DNA of 64,000 nucleotides from contig NC_066580.1 in assembly GCF_024323335.1 (NCBI RefSeq), positions 138,411,889 through 138,475,888 on the forward strand, read 5' to 3'. This DNA is from Lathyrus oleraceus (taxonomy: Eukaryota; Streptophyta; Magnoliopsida; Fabales; Fabaceae). The notes under the pieces are model-generated. The model was not told the origin of the DNA. It saw only the letters and a program-made list of their open reading frames with translations, and searched no databases. The position numbers and the translations under genes were made by a program. Numbering within the stretch: position 1 is the first letter of the stretch; each line of letters opens with the position of its first letter. Positions 34,440 to 46,619 of this stretch are shown piece by piece.

Positions 34440-34870
34440 AAATAAAATGTGCCCTCAAATTTTAAAGATTTCCATGGAATAGCTAAGGGAATGCTTCTCG
34501 CATCTCAGACTCTAGCTCCCAAGTAGCTTCGCCCGAGTGGGATTCTTTCCAAAGAACCTTGAATAGAGGAATCTTCATGTTCCTTAATATCTTAGTTACA
34601 TGATCCATAATCTGACTGGGTTGAGGTTTGAATGAAAGATATGCTTCTACATCAACGATATCTGGAAGAACAGACTACAAAGATTCGGGAATGATTCTCT
34701 AAAGTTGAGATACATGGAACACGTCATTCAATCCATAGAGTGAGGGTAGTGAGGCTAAACGGTACACTACATCACCAATCCTTCCAATGATATGATATGG
34801 TCCAACGTATCTTGGACTAAACTTTTATGACTTGAAAGGTCCTTTCAATCTCAATCTTGGACTAACTTTC
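34440..34870 (-). pseudogene. gypsy integrase C-terminus with chromodomain-like end, decayed
   Basis: Minus-strand reading with several stops: [30 protein letters not shown], then KILRNMKIPLFKVLW and SGEATWELESEMREAFP. This is the same order as the intact copy at 55150-55500 (FHVSQLRKY, LVKVVW, TWEREDQM), so it belongs to the chromovirus type. At least five stops make it a fossil. Upstream it is cut at about 34872 by another repeat. Confidence 0.75.
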
Positions 34871-34882
34871 ACGATGCTGATT

Positions 34883-35341
34883 TGTTAGAAAAGGGAGTCA
34901 TAAATGATGTTTTCAAAAGGTTGAAGATGAGCATGGGGATGGTAGACTTGCAGCACTTGAATTAAGGTGGTGTGTTGAAGTTGGTTTGATAATTCAAGTG
35001 TAAGTATACAGTTCAGTAGTAGAGAAGTATGGTTTTAGAAGGCGTAACAGGTTACCAAGATTGGCGTAACCAGTTACCACTAGGACTAAATTAATTCTTG
35101 AACTAATTAGCTTCAGGTGTAACTGGTTATCCACTTTGGCCTAACCGGTTACGAGCCCGAGTTTTTTGTTTTTCCTGCTATTATACTTGGTCAAACTCAA
35201 TTCCAATTATTGTGTAATCTCTATATAAGTATGTAGGGTGCATTCTCACACTAGCTAATGAAATTACTCTCTCTATCTATCTATCTATATAAATTTTCTC
35301 ATTTCAAATTTCATCAACCTTGTGTTTTATTTGTTTTAACA
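34883..35341 (+). repeat. copia-type LTR, possibly solo (~460 bp)
   Basis: Starts TGTTAGAAAAG and ends TTTTAACA; includes a promoter-like ctctatataagtatg at about 35219 and repeated (c/g)gtaac(t/c)ggtta(c/t) palindromes (35040-35155). It interrupts the gypsy integrase remnant. No matching 5-bp duplication is visible, so it may be a truncated or recombined copy. Confidence 0.5.
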
Positions 35342-35811
35342 ATAACAATACGATAATTTTTTTTTGGCTATTGTGAAGCTGAAATAGATGAAGAGTTGCT
35401 GACTCACTGATTCTAAGCAATATCATTTTAGGTTTAATTAATTGGAAATTACAGTTGTACATTTGAAAATATTCTTAGAATTGGATAATGGTGCATTATT
35501 TTCACACATAAATTGTTTCTATCATCTTGAATGATTTAATATTTTGTGCGGTGCTGTTGCATTCATCTTTCATTCATTCCAAAGCGGAGGTTATGCCGGC
35601 GGAGGTGGAAGAGTTTCTATGCTCGCATAATATAGATATTTTGGATATGGTAGGCAGTAGACATTATGCTATACAATATTTGTATAGTTGTTTAGTGCTT
35701 TCGGTGGACATTATACTATACATGGCCATAGTCTCATAAGGGATTCAATATTGCTTACTTTCTCTATGATATTTTGGACCTTACTAACGAGGGCATCAAG
35801 TTGAAATTAGG
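35342..35811. other. no recognised feature
   Basis: A 70-codon plus-strand ORF at 35527-35739 has no recognisable motif, and I do not regard it as a gene. Confidence 0.5.
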
Positions 35812-36258
35812 TTTGACGAAGCTTAGATCGACAAAAAAAAAGTAAATGATCGTCTGTAATCGAAAAATTGATGTGTAGACCGACATAAAAGAAAATGATA
35901 TTCTTCAACTGAAAGGTTGATGCCTATATTGACAGAAAATTAAATTATCGTTTCAATTAAAAGGTTGATGCTTAGATCGATAGGTAAAGTAAATGATCGT
36001 CTTCAATTGAAAGGTTGGTTCGTAAATCGATAAAAAATTAAAAAGGCTAATGTGTAGATCGAGAGAAAAGTTAAATGATTATCTTGAACCAAAAGGTTGA
36101 TGCTTAGATTGTTGATGCTTAGATCGACACAAAAGTAAATGATAGTTTTCAAATGAAAGGTTGATGCTTAGATCTATAAGAAAGTAAATTATCATCTTCA
36201 ACCGAAAGGTTGATACATATATCGTTAGAAAAGTAAATGATCATCTAAAATCGACAGG
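35812..36258 (+). repeat. minisatellite, unit about 56 bp, ~8 units
   Basis: Repeated core gaaaggttgatgcttagatc followed by gacagaaaagtaaatgatcg and tcttcaa, with base changes and length changes between units. One unit has a local duplication of ttgatgcttagat near 36105-36125. Confidence 0.85.
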
Positions 36259-36300
36259 AAAATTTAAGTGATCTTGGTGTCAATTGATATTGATCTTTGA

Positions 36301-36437
36301 AAGGTGCTAATGAAAATTGGGCTTTGGAGAGCTGACAATGAAAATTGGACTTTAGGTAGATATTAATGAAAATTGGGCTTTGGAGAGCTGACAATGAAAA
36401 TTGGGCTTTAGTAGATATTAATGAAAATTGGGCTTTG
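36301..36437 (+). repeat. second minisatellite, alternating ~30-bp units
   Basis: Words atgaaaattgggctttggag and agctgaca / tagatatta alternate about five times. Unrelated in sequence to the array at 35812. Confidence 0.8.
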
Positions 36438-36599
36438 CGTGTCTGGTATTTTTTCGCTTGTATTACACGACTTTTAAATTTTTGACACAAGTGTGATGCT
36501 ATATTCATGCATGTTGTCAAGATATTTTTAGGCTTGTATTACATGGCTTTTAAAGTCTTAAAGTTGTGAAAGTGAGAGTGTGAAAGCTCACATGGTCAT

Positions 36600-37470
36600 G
36601 CATTTAGTATTTTAGTGTGATCATTTTATCGTAAAAAGGGACAAGACACACAAAAAATATTTTAAAATCTTCTCATATTTTATTAAAATTCTTAAAAATA
36701 ATCCAGGAAAATATGGAATCTATTAAGAAGTGTTTGTAAACAATTGGAAAATCTAACTCACTGCCTAATCGAGCAAGGCCTATGTCAAACCTATTAAAGC
36801 AAAGAGAAATATTTTCTAACCAATTAAAAAAACCATTAATCAATTAAATCATATGTTTTAGGATTTCCTTTTTTATATTAGGTTTTCTGATTTTTGGGTG
36901 GTTTAATCGATTAAAACATCATTTTAATCACTTAACTCATTTATTAGTCCATTGAATTATTTTCTTTTTTGAGCCAATTTTTTTCTATATAAATAGCTTA
37001 TCCTTATTTCATCTGACAACAGCTCTGTTAATAGAAACCTCTCTATTATTTTTCTACTCTTTTTCTTTATGAAATTCTTTTTACATTAGAATTGTCATGG
37101 TGCTTATAGATTGAAAAGCCCTTGTGACAATTGTGTTGTACTTGTGTTGTGTTTAATTTGTTTTATCCAAGAATGTGATTCTCTTGTGTAATATATTTGT
37201 AAAGAATTTGAAAGTTGCAAGTTAAATCCGAAAAGAAAAAAAACTTGGGTGGAGATTTTTGAGATAAGCTTGAATAAAGGTTTTGTTTGTTGTTGAAAGT
37301 TTGTGGATTGATCCGGTAAAAGCTCAAGTTTGATTTTAGAGGAATCTCAAGAGAAAACTCACAGGGAACAAGAGTAGGTCAAATGTTTAAGCTGAACCTG
37401 CATAAATCTCAGGTGCAATCTATCTATCCCTTCTCTCTTTATTTTTAGTTTTTTCTTCTTTTTGTTGCAA
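36600..37470 (+). repeat. LTR-like fragment with TATA region
   Basis: Non-coding. It contains the palindrome tttaatcgattaaa (36902-36915) and a promoter-like ttctatataaatagc (about 36984), followed by a long G/T-rich stretch, the general pattern of a copia LTR. Ends not found. Confidence 0.4.
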
Positions 37471-37687
37471 ATCTCAGGAATCTCAAGAGACTTCACTTGA
37501 ACAAATCAACATCACTATATAGGAAAGAGCACAAGGAGAAAGATTATCATTAAGAGCACACTAGCCACACTAGTCTAGTTAATGAGTTTTTAAAAATGAC
37601 ATAAATAGAAGAGCATATACATGTTTGTAAACTCTGCCACTGATGTATAAACATCAAACGATAATTATGGCAATACATTAATATAAG

Positions 37688-39417
37688 TTAAGATGCATAT
37701 TTTTGTCCAATTTTAACAAATTTGGGAGAATTAATCATGATGTGATTACTATTACTTGGCACAACAACAACAACACAACCAACTTTCTTCAATTCTTGAA
37801 ATGCTTGTATAGTCTCATAATCAAAGCCACCTGCAAACTGAATGTCTTGATATGTCATGAGTTGGATAAAAAGGTAAATATCAATTCTACAAAATTCTGA
37901 GAACCATTATTCTCATACCTGGTGTATTCTGAATGCAAACTTAACTCCTTGTAACAAAAGGCTATTATTATCTTCATGAGATTCCATTTCCTTAGTTACC
38001 CTTTTCATGAATTCCTTTGCAAGCCTCAATGAACTTAGTTTCATCTGTAGTTAATAACATGATAAAGATTTCAATAATAGTAGTGCAGTTCGCGAAATGT
38101 GTCTAAATCTGCGAACTATCAGTGTTACAAGTCATATATGTAATTCGTACCTGACCGATAAGGCCGGTATCCATCATCCACTCCCAAGGGATATGAAAAT
38201 TTCTATATTTTTTACTAGTACTCTCCCTTATCTTCTCTTTACTACTCACACTTCTTTCCAACCTGCAAAAATCCAAAAGTTTCACTTTCAATTAATTCTA
38301 AGTATTGCTCAAAAAATTAAGTTTAACTAAACTCTACAATCTTTGTACATGCTCGCCTGTCTTGTAATGTTTGTATCCTTTTCAAAGCCATAGAAGTTGG
38401 CTCTTTAGGATTGTCCTCATAGGATGAAACTTCTGATTCAAGATTCTTCAGATCTCTGTAGTTACAAGAAGCTTCTCTTAATGCATCAACTTTTTGTTCA
38501 GGCCATTGTGGGAAATGCTTAAGCACTGATCTTTCATCCACCAATGAAGATAATTCTCCATCTAGCCATTTGATGAATGTTTCGACTTCGGAAATATCTG
38601 CATATGAAGCTGATTCTACTTCTTTGATCAAGAAACTGATGAATTCCTTCTGGCTTTGAACTTCTGATTTTATCTGTCCAAGAATATGATTACATAAGTT
38701 CTTCAAAATCGCTTACGAAAATTTAACTGAATTTGAAAATTTGGAAGCTAAATATGACAAGTTTGAAACTAAACTTACAGCTGAGAGATAACTAGACCGA
38801 TTTTCGATTTCCTCGATCATATTTCTGGTGAATGCTACTGCTGGAATTCCGTTGTGATGAGTTTTGCTTTCCATGTTGGCGTCTTTTCGTGTAAGCGAGC
38901 GATACAACTCAATAACTTCAGGCACACGGCGCACCACTTTCAAACCGATCAATGCTTTTGATGGCGTTGGAGGTGGCGGAGGCGCTATTGCTGGCAGCAT
39001 TTTGATTCTGTTTTCATAATTTTTAGGCTTTGGAGGCGGAGTTGGTGGTAGAGCTATCGATGTTCTTTCCTTTCTAGGCGATCTAGGCGAACCGGATGAA
39101 TCATGAAAATCTTGATTTGTATGATGCAAGTTCTCATTTTCTAAGTTTTTTTCAGACATGATTGCTTGAAGTGCTGGTTTGAGCTGGTTATGTGTATCTG
39201 AATTGTTGTCATCTATGGATTTCTGTATCTTCTTCCACAGAATAGTTTTTCGCTCGATGTTATGCGCTTTGAGCGAAACTATCTGCGATTTTAGTCGCGC
39301 AACTTCTTCTCTAAGTTCGTAGTTTTCTTTCTGTAGTACTTCATTTCTTGCCATGAAAACTTCAAGTCTTTTTTTGAGAGGTGTTGTGATTTCAGACTCA
39401 GTCTCTACCTTGAGCAT
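37688..39417 (-). CDS. CHUP1/IPGA1-family protein, five exons, 447 aa
   Basis: Exons on the minus strand: 39417-38779, 38673-38357, 38262-38151, 38044-37919 and 37837-37688; joined they stay in frame and give 447 codons plus TAA. Introns 1, 3 and 4 are GT-AG; intron 2 appears to be GC-AG (ACAG|GCGAGC). Residues about 10-60 form a coiled coil (FMARNEVLQKENYELREEV). Residues about 120-155 are proline-rich (LPPTPPPKPK, APPPPPTPSK), a profilin-type binding region. From about 160 the conserved CHUP1 C-terminal domain follows: RVPEVIELYRSLTRK, MIEEIENRSSYLSA, FIKWLDGELSSLVDERSVLK, LSSLRLAKEFMKRVT, FAFRIHQFAGGFDYE. Relatives anchor actin to chloroplasts (CHUP1) or act on cortical microtubules (IPGA1); this short form without a transmembrane N-terminus resembles the smaller CHUP1-like proteins. 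It is the only large host gene here and looks intact. Confidence 0.9.
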
Positions 39418-40633
39418 TTTCTATAACATGAATATGAATCTGATATAGTTGTGTGATTTTTGTTGTATAAGTAAGGTTGGTAATTTGGAAATAATTATGA
39501 TGTTTTTGTAAGAAACTTTAAAAGTGATTTTGGAGATTACTTTGGTTTGATGGCATCAATAGTATGTGAAAGGTGCATTTAGTGTGTGATGATGTTAGGT
39601 ACAGCCATAAATTTGTTGGTCAAATTAATGCTTCTGTTCTAAATTAATATATTTGTGAGGTTAGAGGTTAGAGGTTTCTTCTTCTCTAATTTGTTATTAT
39701 GTCAAATATTTTGGGAGTAATTAGTATAAAGTTTCAAATATAAATTAATTGTATTCATCAAAAACACACAAAATTTCTCATGGCCAAGTGTATTTTATTG
39801 AAAGGGAGTGACATTGAGTCAACATAGCTTCATTGTGATAGTTGTCATTCATTTCACACCCATTGCACTTCTTGTAGTAGTTGAGTGGCATTTGGCTTAT
39901 TCTTTTCTTGTGAAACAATGGACAAAAAAGAGGTAGGAAAATGTGTCTCATTCATTGAGGTTCATGGAAGAGTAAATATATTTTCACAAAGACAACTACC
40001 TCATACCAAACTAGATTCTTATGATATCTACATATTTATTCTATGCTTTATTTTTCATTTTTTCAAAGCCTCTTATAAACTCCTTTATATTTCTTTCTTT
40101 CATTACCACCCCTTATCTCATTTTCACAACCGAAAGTGTGAAGTGATGTAGATTGGTTTTTTGTCACATGTTTGAGTACTACTATACTTTAGGTGAGAAG
40201 AACGTGAATGGTCATTCCAAGTCCTTAGAGTGTGTGTTCATACCTTTATATGAAAAGTCCTTTCTTCTTGTTAAAAGGAAAAATATATTATTAATTTCAA
40301 GTTTATTAAGAATTTTAGGTAATACTATTAATTAAATTTCTTACTCTAATTGAAAAATAATTAAAAATCAAGATTTGTGTTAATTGAAAAATAATTAACA
40401 TTTAAGAATAAAATAGTTAAATAAAATAAATTATTGAATGTATGTTTAAGATTGTTTTTGTTTTTGTTATGAACAACTTTTTGATGCTGAGAGAAATAAA
40501 GAGAAATTTCATTAAAAGATGTTAAACAACTCTAAAATTAACATTTTCTTCGTGATGATTATATTCATCAATCACATATTTATAACATTGATATAAATCA
40601 ATTACCTAGTATTTAGATCTTTCTAATGAGGAG
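39418..40633. other. upstream region of the CHUP1-like gene and AT-rich DNA
   Basis: No gene. The promoter of the minus-strand CHUP1-like gene should be at its left end, but no certain element is visible. ORFs at 39885-40335 show no family signal. Confidence 0.4.
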
Positions 40634-40641
40634 TTACATTA
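40634..40641 (+). repeat. target site duplication TTACATTA, left
   Basis: Direct repeat of 48989-48996; MULEs usually leave 8-11 bp. Confidence 0.65.
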
Positions 40642-40760
40642 GAGCATTTCTTAATGTACTCTTAAGACTTCTTAGCAACCACCACGTGAAATTATTTAAA
40701 TGTCTCTAATTTTCGGAGATGCATCTCCGAACACACTAAATTCTAAATGAACGTTGTAAT
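40642..40760 (+). repeat. PMD-MULE inverted repeat, left
   Basis: Aligns with the reverse complement of 48870-48988. It contains the perfect 16-bp palindrome CGGAGATGCATCTCCG at 40715-40730. Confidence 0.75.
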
Positions 40761-41332
40761 ATTTCGAAGATGTATCTTCGTAACAATTTAAAATATTCAA
40801 AACATCTCCTCAGAAGTCATTTACCTTTGAATTGTACCGGAGGTGCATCTTCGTGAATATTCCGGAAATGCATCTTCGATACGTCTTAGAAAAGGTATTT
40901 CATTTTATATGTTGTTTATCCGTGTTCAGATGATGATTTAAAATATATTGTACAATCGAAACTAAACAAAGAAACGTACATAATTCCAGATGGAACAAAA
41001 ATGGCATACAAAAATAAAATAAGAATAAATTTCAAAAATATCGTACAATCGAGATCAATAAAATAGTAAGACCGTCAAAATAAAGTACAAACTATAGTAC
41101 TATAACTATATAATAAGAGACTACTATGTGTGTCTGACAACCTCTCATTTACCATATGTCCTCCGACGATGTCTCTGCTTCAACAATGCCCCATATGTCT
41201 CCGCCATGATGGCATCTAGGACCTGCCTCACATAAGACCCATCAGGGAAGATACCAGTGTCAATACTTGCATGCACAACTCTACTATGCGAAGACACCTA
41301 GGTAAGACATCCTTAACATGATCTAGTTATGT

Positions 41333-42337
41333 CTACTCCTCCTCAAGTATCTCCTGATGAGTTGGTCTCGACGGATCTCCTGGAGGAGCATGCACCATGT
41401 ATAGATGTGACACCCTGAAGAACCATCTGTTGTACTCGTCGACATAGCTCCAATCACTGTTAACTATGGTAGCTCGTGCCTCCTCCGGTACTAGATGACT
41501 CTCATAATCATCAAATATGTCCTCTATCTGCCTACGTGTCAAGGCAGGAGGTGCAGAGACATCGGGGTGTCTAGGAATGGTCTGAGTGTAGTCGAACTGC
41601 CGCATGAAGCGTTCGGACAAGTGAGTTATAGTGAGACGCGATCCATAGGCCAGCCACCCAGAGTATAATACTATCTCGTCAAATGGTCGCGTCTGACGGT
41701 GATTAACATATTTGTGGAAGTGCATGTCCTCAGCAACCAAACAGTCAAAATAGACTCTGAAAGGCTCAATCGTCTGGTTTCCTCTGAGCGGGATAAAAGC
41801 AGTAACACACGACATATCCTCAGGCACACTCGCCCAGCCAGAGATGCACGGGAAGTGTTGGAGGATTCAAGCCTGAAATGAAATGTTAGGAACACGTGAA
41901 TATTCACTAATGGTTGTAAAAATGAAATGAAAATGACAAAAAAACATTCAAAGACCAATAATTATTACCGTCAGTAATGTCACGCTACATGTGACTTGCT
42001 TCGTCTTCCACATACAACCCTCTCTCAACTTCGAATACAGGTAGACCAAGCAAGCCACCCCGCAGTTGTACTCATGGATCCGTTCGAAATCCACGAAGTA
42101 TTGGAGGTGGACAATGTCTATATAAGTGGCACTCTTGTCCATAAAATCAAAGTGCCAACCAAATAAAGCAAGTATGCTCTCAATGCATTCGATATATGGA
42201 GTGCCACCTGCTCATCATCACCATCAACCTGTTGTGCTCTCAGGATCTCATTCTCATATATCTTCTTTAGGTAATCAAACCTAGCATGAGCATCCTTGGT
42301 CCTATCCAACTTGTTCTTTTCCTCCCCTAGGTCATCC
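41333..42337 (-). pseudogene. PMD protein, C-terminal part of the split gene
   Basis: Continues the PMD gene after the solo LTR. On the minus strand, 42337-42118 gives DAHARFDYLKKIYENE and NALRAYLLYLVGT, the Gln/Ala-rich helix and RAYLLYLLG motif of PMDs. A frame change follows, then 42142-41948 gives FVDFERIHEYNCGVACLVYL; an intron-like gap ends before 41827-41333, which gives MSCVTAFIPLRGNQTIEPFR and DEIVLYSGWLAYGSRL. The C-terminal PMD signature is visible as well (WSYVDEYNRWFFRVSH). The frame change near 42118-42142 and the insertion make it non-functional. Confidence 0.75.
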
Positions 42338-42342
42338 CCTGG
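42338..42342 (+). repeat. target site duplication CCTGG, left
   Basis: Direct repeat of 47365-47369, flanking the solo LTR. Confidence 0.9.
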
Positions 42343-44339
42343 TGTAACACCTCAAAATTTGCCCTCCTCTCTTGGGACTAGCTTTGCATATTGCATTTTC
42401 ATTTTTTAGGATATTAGTCATTGCATCTTTGCATATCATGTGGAAACAATAAGCAAGTCATCCTCCTAGGTCTTTCTCAGAAGATGGAGAGGTTAAAAGA
42501 TTCAAGCCTGAGGGTTTCTTGAATTGATCACTAATCATCTGAGGGTTTGTGCTTCCATTAGGGTTTCTTGGTTCCTCAAGGAGGTTGATCTTTATCTTGG
42601 TTGAAGTGGTACATCACCATCATCATGGTTTTATCATCACCAAGAGGTTCATTGTGCCTGATCATGTGCCTTGGGATTAGGGTTTTGACCTCTGGTCAAC
42701 CCTAATCAGTTGCTTTATACCAGTCAGGGTTTTTCAAGGAGATGAGGTCTTCATTGAGATGGGGATCATCATATGGTTTTATTGGGCTTGTATAAGCTAG
42801 GGTTTCATTTTGGAGGCATTTCATCAGGAGATTGAGGTTCAAATTCATCTGTGCATGACCAAGTCATCTATCAACTGCAAAAGTCAACTGCAAGTCAACT
42901 GTTGGACTTTTTGGAGGTGGTAAGTGGTTAGAAATACTTCATTCATGTTCAAACAAGTCTCATTTGACATTTCAAACATCAACTTTGAAGAAAATAAAGT
43001 CAGGACAAAACTTTCCAAAAATAGAAAGTGACTTGTAATTTGAAATTGCCAAAAATGGAAAGGTTTTCTCCTCAAGATTACATCATCAAGAAAGCTTCAA
43101 ATGAAATTTTGTTGAACATGAAAGTTGTATATCTTTCTCTCCCATTTCCAAAAAGTCCAAGATCATCAATTTCGCATGTGTGGTTAAGAAGATATGATCA
43201 AAACTTGGCCAAGTGAACATGGAACTTCAAACATGCATAACTTTCAAACCAAAAGGCCAAATGGAGTGGTTCTTTTTTGCATTGTTCATGTCTTGACATA
43301 TACTATCCAAAACATACATCACATGCCATGCATTCTCATCACATAATCATTTGATTTTTCACTAGAATTTTGGAGGGAAATTTCCAAGTTTGAAATTGGT
43401 CAATTATTTGAACATGACATTACTTCCATTGGCTCCAAAACATCAGTTGAAGTGAAAATAAGTGCAAACTCGTACTATTCATCCATGCATTTTCATGCAT
43501 AAGGTGAAATTCCAATTTTGCAAAACACCTCCAAACTTAATTAATTTTCATTAGCACTTGGTTTAGGTTAATTAATCATGTTTAGCATAGCATATAAATA
43601 GAAAATTATAACAGAATTCATCACATTTCCCAATCTTAGATCTAGAATCACAAAGTTCATGAAAATTTTCTCTCACTTTTTTCTTTGAAATTCTTCAAAC
43701 ACACTCCATTTTTCTTGATCAATTCATCATCTGGTAGCATTTGTGAGCAAGATTGAAGGAAGATTCAAAGGAAATCGTGGCAAGGTTGAAGCATACATCA
43801 AGGTTAAGCAACAATGGTGAAATCCAATTCTGGTTGATTCAAGAGCATTTGAGCCTCATATTCATCATCATTCATCTTAAGGAGTATATTGGAGAAGATC
43901 TAAAGCATCAAGAACCTTGGAAACGCGTGAATCAAGGGACTGCTCATCAAGAGGTAGGTTTTTCGACCTCTTTAATTCTTCAATTCATTAGGCCTATCAT
44001 GTAGATCTTTTAATGGTGATGAAACTGAGCTTTGAATGGAGTGATTTGGTGTTGAAACGAGTGAGATATGGTCATTTGAAGTTTTGATGATAAACTTTAT
44101 TTCATTCGATCCATGCATTTGATGATGTTTTTGTGTAATTGATTCATGGATTTATGATGTACGTGAAAAATAATGCATGATGTTGTGTTTGATTTTGAGT
44201 TTTGGTGATGTTTTGAAAATCTGGAAATTTGGAAGATGATCTTCATCTTCAACCTTGCTGTCCAGTATTTGCTACGAATCTGCTAGGAAATTAGCTACGA
44301 AATTAGCTAGGAATTTTCTGGATTAGCTACGAAATCCAT

Positions 44340-44400
44340 GCCATGCAGCGCCTAGGGTTTGGGCGCCAAAACGTCGTCGTTTTGGCTTGGGCGCCAAAAC
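44340..44400 (+). repeat. GGGCGCCAAAAC inverted/direct repeats in Ogre LTR
   Basis: gggcgccaaaac occurs twice (about 44363 and 44389). Between them, gccaaaacg-tcgt-cgttttggc forms a 9-bp stem with a 4-base loop. Confidence 0.75.
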
Positions 44401-44414
44401 CAAATTCAAAAACG

Positions 44415-44435
44415 CGCCTGGTTCGATTCCAGGCG
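44415..44435 (+). other. tRNA T-arm-like hairpin with perfect B box
   Basis: CGCCTGG-TTCGATT-CCAGGCG folds into a 7-bp stem with a 7-base loop. GGTTCGATTCC (44420-44430) is a perfect match to the Pol III B box, followed by cggttccaca, which looks like a tRNA acceptor 3' strand. No 5' half of a tRNA is recognisable, so it is at most a tRNA 3'-half inside the LTR. Confidence 0.6.
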
Positions 44436-46619
44436 GTTCCACAATTTCAAAAGCCTTCACATATTTTTCGTTTCCCTCCATGTGTTCATGTACATGTTGC
44501 TTCATGATTTTTTTATATTTTCTTTAACTTCTAAAATTCATAATAAATTAAATCATCATCCAAAAAATATGTGCTTTTTTGCATTAGTTCAAATTTTGTG
44601 TCTAGAATTTTATGGATATTATTTTGCAAATTGTGCGTGGCTGTATAATTTTTTGTGCTAGGGTTTGTGTATACATGTCCTTTCTTGACCTTGCCTTGCT
44701 TCTTCATTTGTGAAATGCTCAATTTTCATCCAATGCTCATTAAATTTTACATGTTGAAACTAGACATCTTGCTGGACATTTTGGTGTTGAGTTTGCACTT
44801 TTGTCAATTGCCATTGCTGAGTTATGATTTTCCTAAGTTAGGTGTGACAATTTGTGTCACACCTTGTGATGTCCAACTTGATTGATGAATTTACCATGCC
44901 AAATGAATTCCAAATGTCCTGAGTTTTTGTATGATGCTTGATATGAATGTTGTGAATGCTCATGATTTTTTGTGGAATTTTTGGATTGATTTCTGATTTG
45001 ATTGAGATTTTTCTTTCTGGATTGCCATTTGTGAGCTTTTGAATTGTCTTGAACTTCAATTATTTGTGAAATGCTTGTGGTTTGTCCTATGAATGTGAAA
45101 TTTTGCACATTGTTTCTGGACATGTTAAAGGTTGTTTTGGCTTTGATTTGGGGTTTTTATCATGTTTCATTTCTGTTTTAGACTTGTGCTAAGTCGATGT
45201 ATCATTTGGTGTCATATTTGAGCTTGTTTGTGCTTGCCTTGCCTTATGCAATTTGGTTACCATGCCTAATTTTGTCCAAATGCTCTAATTTTTTGTGTGA
45301 TGATCATGTTGTGTGTTCTGTTTACTCATGAATTTTTCCAAAATTAATTGAATCATTTTTGATTTAATGTGCATTTGTTCATTCTGTTGTCACAATGTGG
45401 TTCCAATGTGCATACCTTGCCATGTTTGGTTCATGAAATGAATTTGGTAATTGATATTGAGATGGGACCTTTTGGATGATGTTCTTAATTGATTGAAGTT
45501 GATTCATGTCAATTTTCATGTTCTGTTTTGGATTTTTTTTCTCCCTCTTTGACCCTAGGCCTTGACCTAGTGGTTTGTCTCATCTTTGAGCTTTGATTTC
45601 AGGTTGAACATCCAGGTTATATGGTTCATGATGCAACCTCACTTGAGCTTTTGATGCTTGCTTTTGACTACTAACATTGTGTGTTTTGTAGGGTTGTTAA
45701 TTCATTTGAGTTTGACTTGTTGGCTTATGCCTTTGCTCATTGGGTTTGACTGTTGATATTGATGTTGTCTGTTTGCCTGTATAGTTAACGGACTTGTGTG
45801 ATGTTTCCACAGGTACATAAGTTGCTTAAGTTCAATTTGAACTTGCTTTTGCTTGGTTGCTTAACCACATAGGTATAACTCTCTGACTTCATGTATTCTG
45901 GAAGACCTGTCCTGTTACTTGGGCAGGCACCTGTCTGAAGCCCTCCTTAAGAGGCAATGCTTGTGTTTGTTTATCTTTGTGCCAAGCAGGAAAAGTCCTT
46001 TGATAAGGCAATTGGCAGATAAAAGAGATGTGCAATCCATCTCCTACTATTCAGTGTGTCATCCACTTTGCTCACACACCTTGTGTTGATGCATTGTGGA
46101 TATTAACCCAAGATCTTTGTAGAGTCAGTCATATGTGGAGAAGAGTTCCAACTTTCTGAACTCCCACACTTTCATTTGTCTGAAGCTCTCCCAGGCCAGG
46201 GATAAGAGCTGTGAGGTCTTACCCTCACTTCCCATTTCATCTGCTTCACCCTAACTCTCAATGTTAGGGTTAAGAGCTAACTACACCCGATTCCAGTTGG
46301 CTTGTGCTTCACAGCCTAACCTTGTGTGAGCCCACTTTGTTTGTATATAGTGTGTGCTAATTGTGTGTATGTTTGCTTTGCCTGTTTAGGATAGCTTGCT
46401 GCCTGTGCAAGTTAGATAGAAACCTCAACCTAGGACCATGGTGGATTGCATGATAACTATTAGGCTCGAGTCAGTCTCCCTTCTAGTTTGTCATTTCCCT
46501 GTCTCTGGTTAGGAGAAAGTTTCTCCCCTGTTAAGGGGAACTACGTTGCCCTGATCCTCATACCAGATGAGGTACGTAGGCAGGAGGTCGTACGAGATCT
46601 CTCCGGGCACCCTTTTCTT

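Noticed and set aside
35812..36258. Regularly spaced repeats considered as a CRISPR array.
   Set aside because: Units are contiguous and diverged, with no unique spacers or cas genes, and the DNA is plant nuclear. It is a minisatellite.
44323..44505. Minus-strand ORF with the EPPGIEPG peptide.
   Set aside because: This peptide is the usual conceptual translation of a tRNA T-arm read backwards, here from 44415-44435, and is not a protein.
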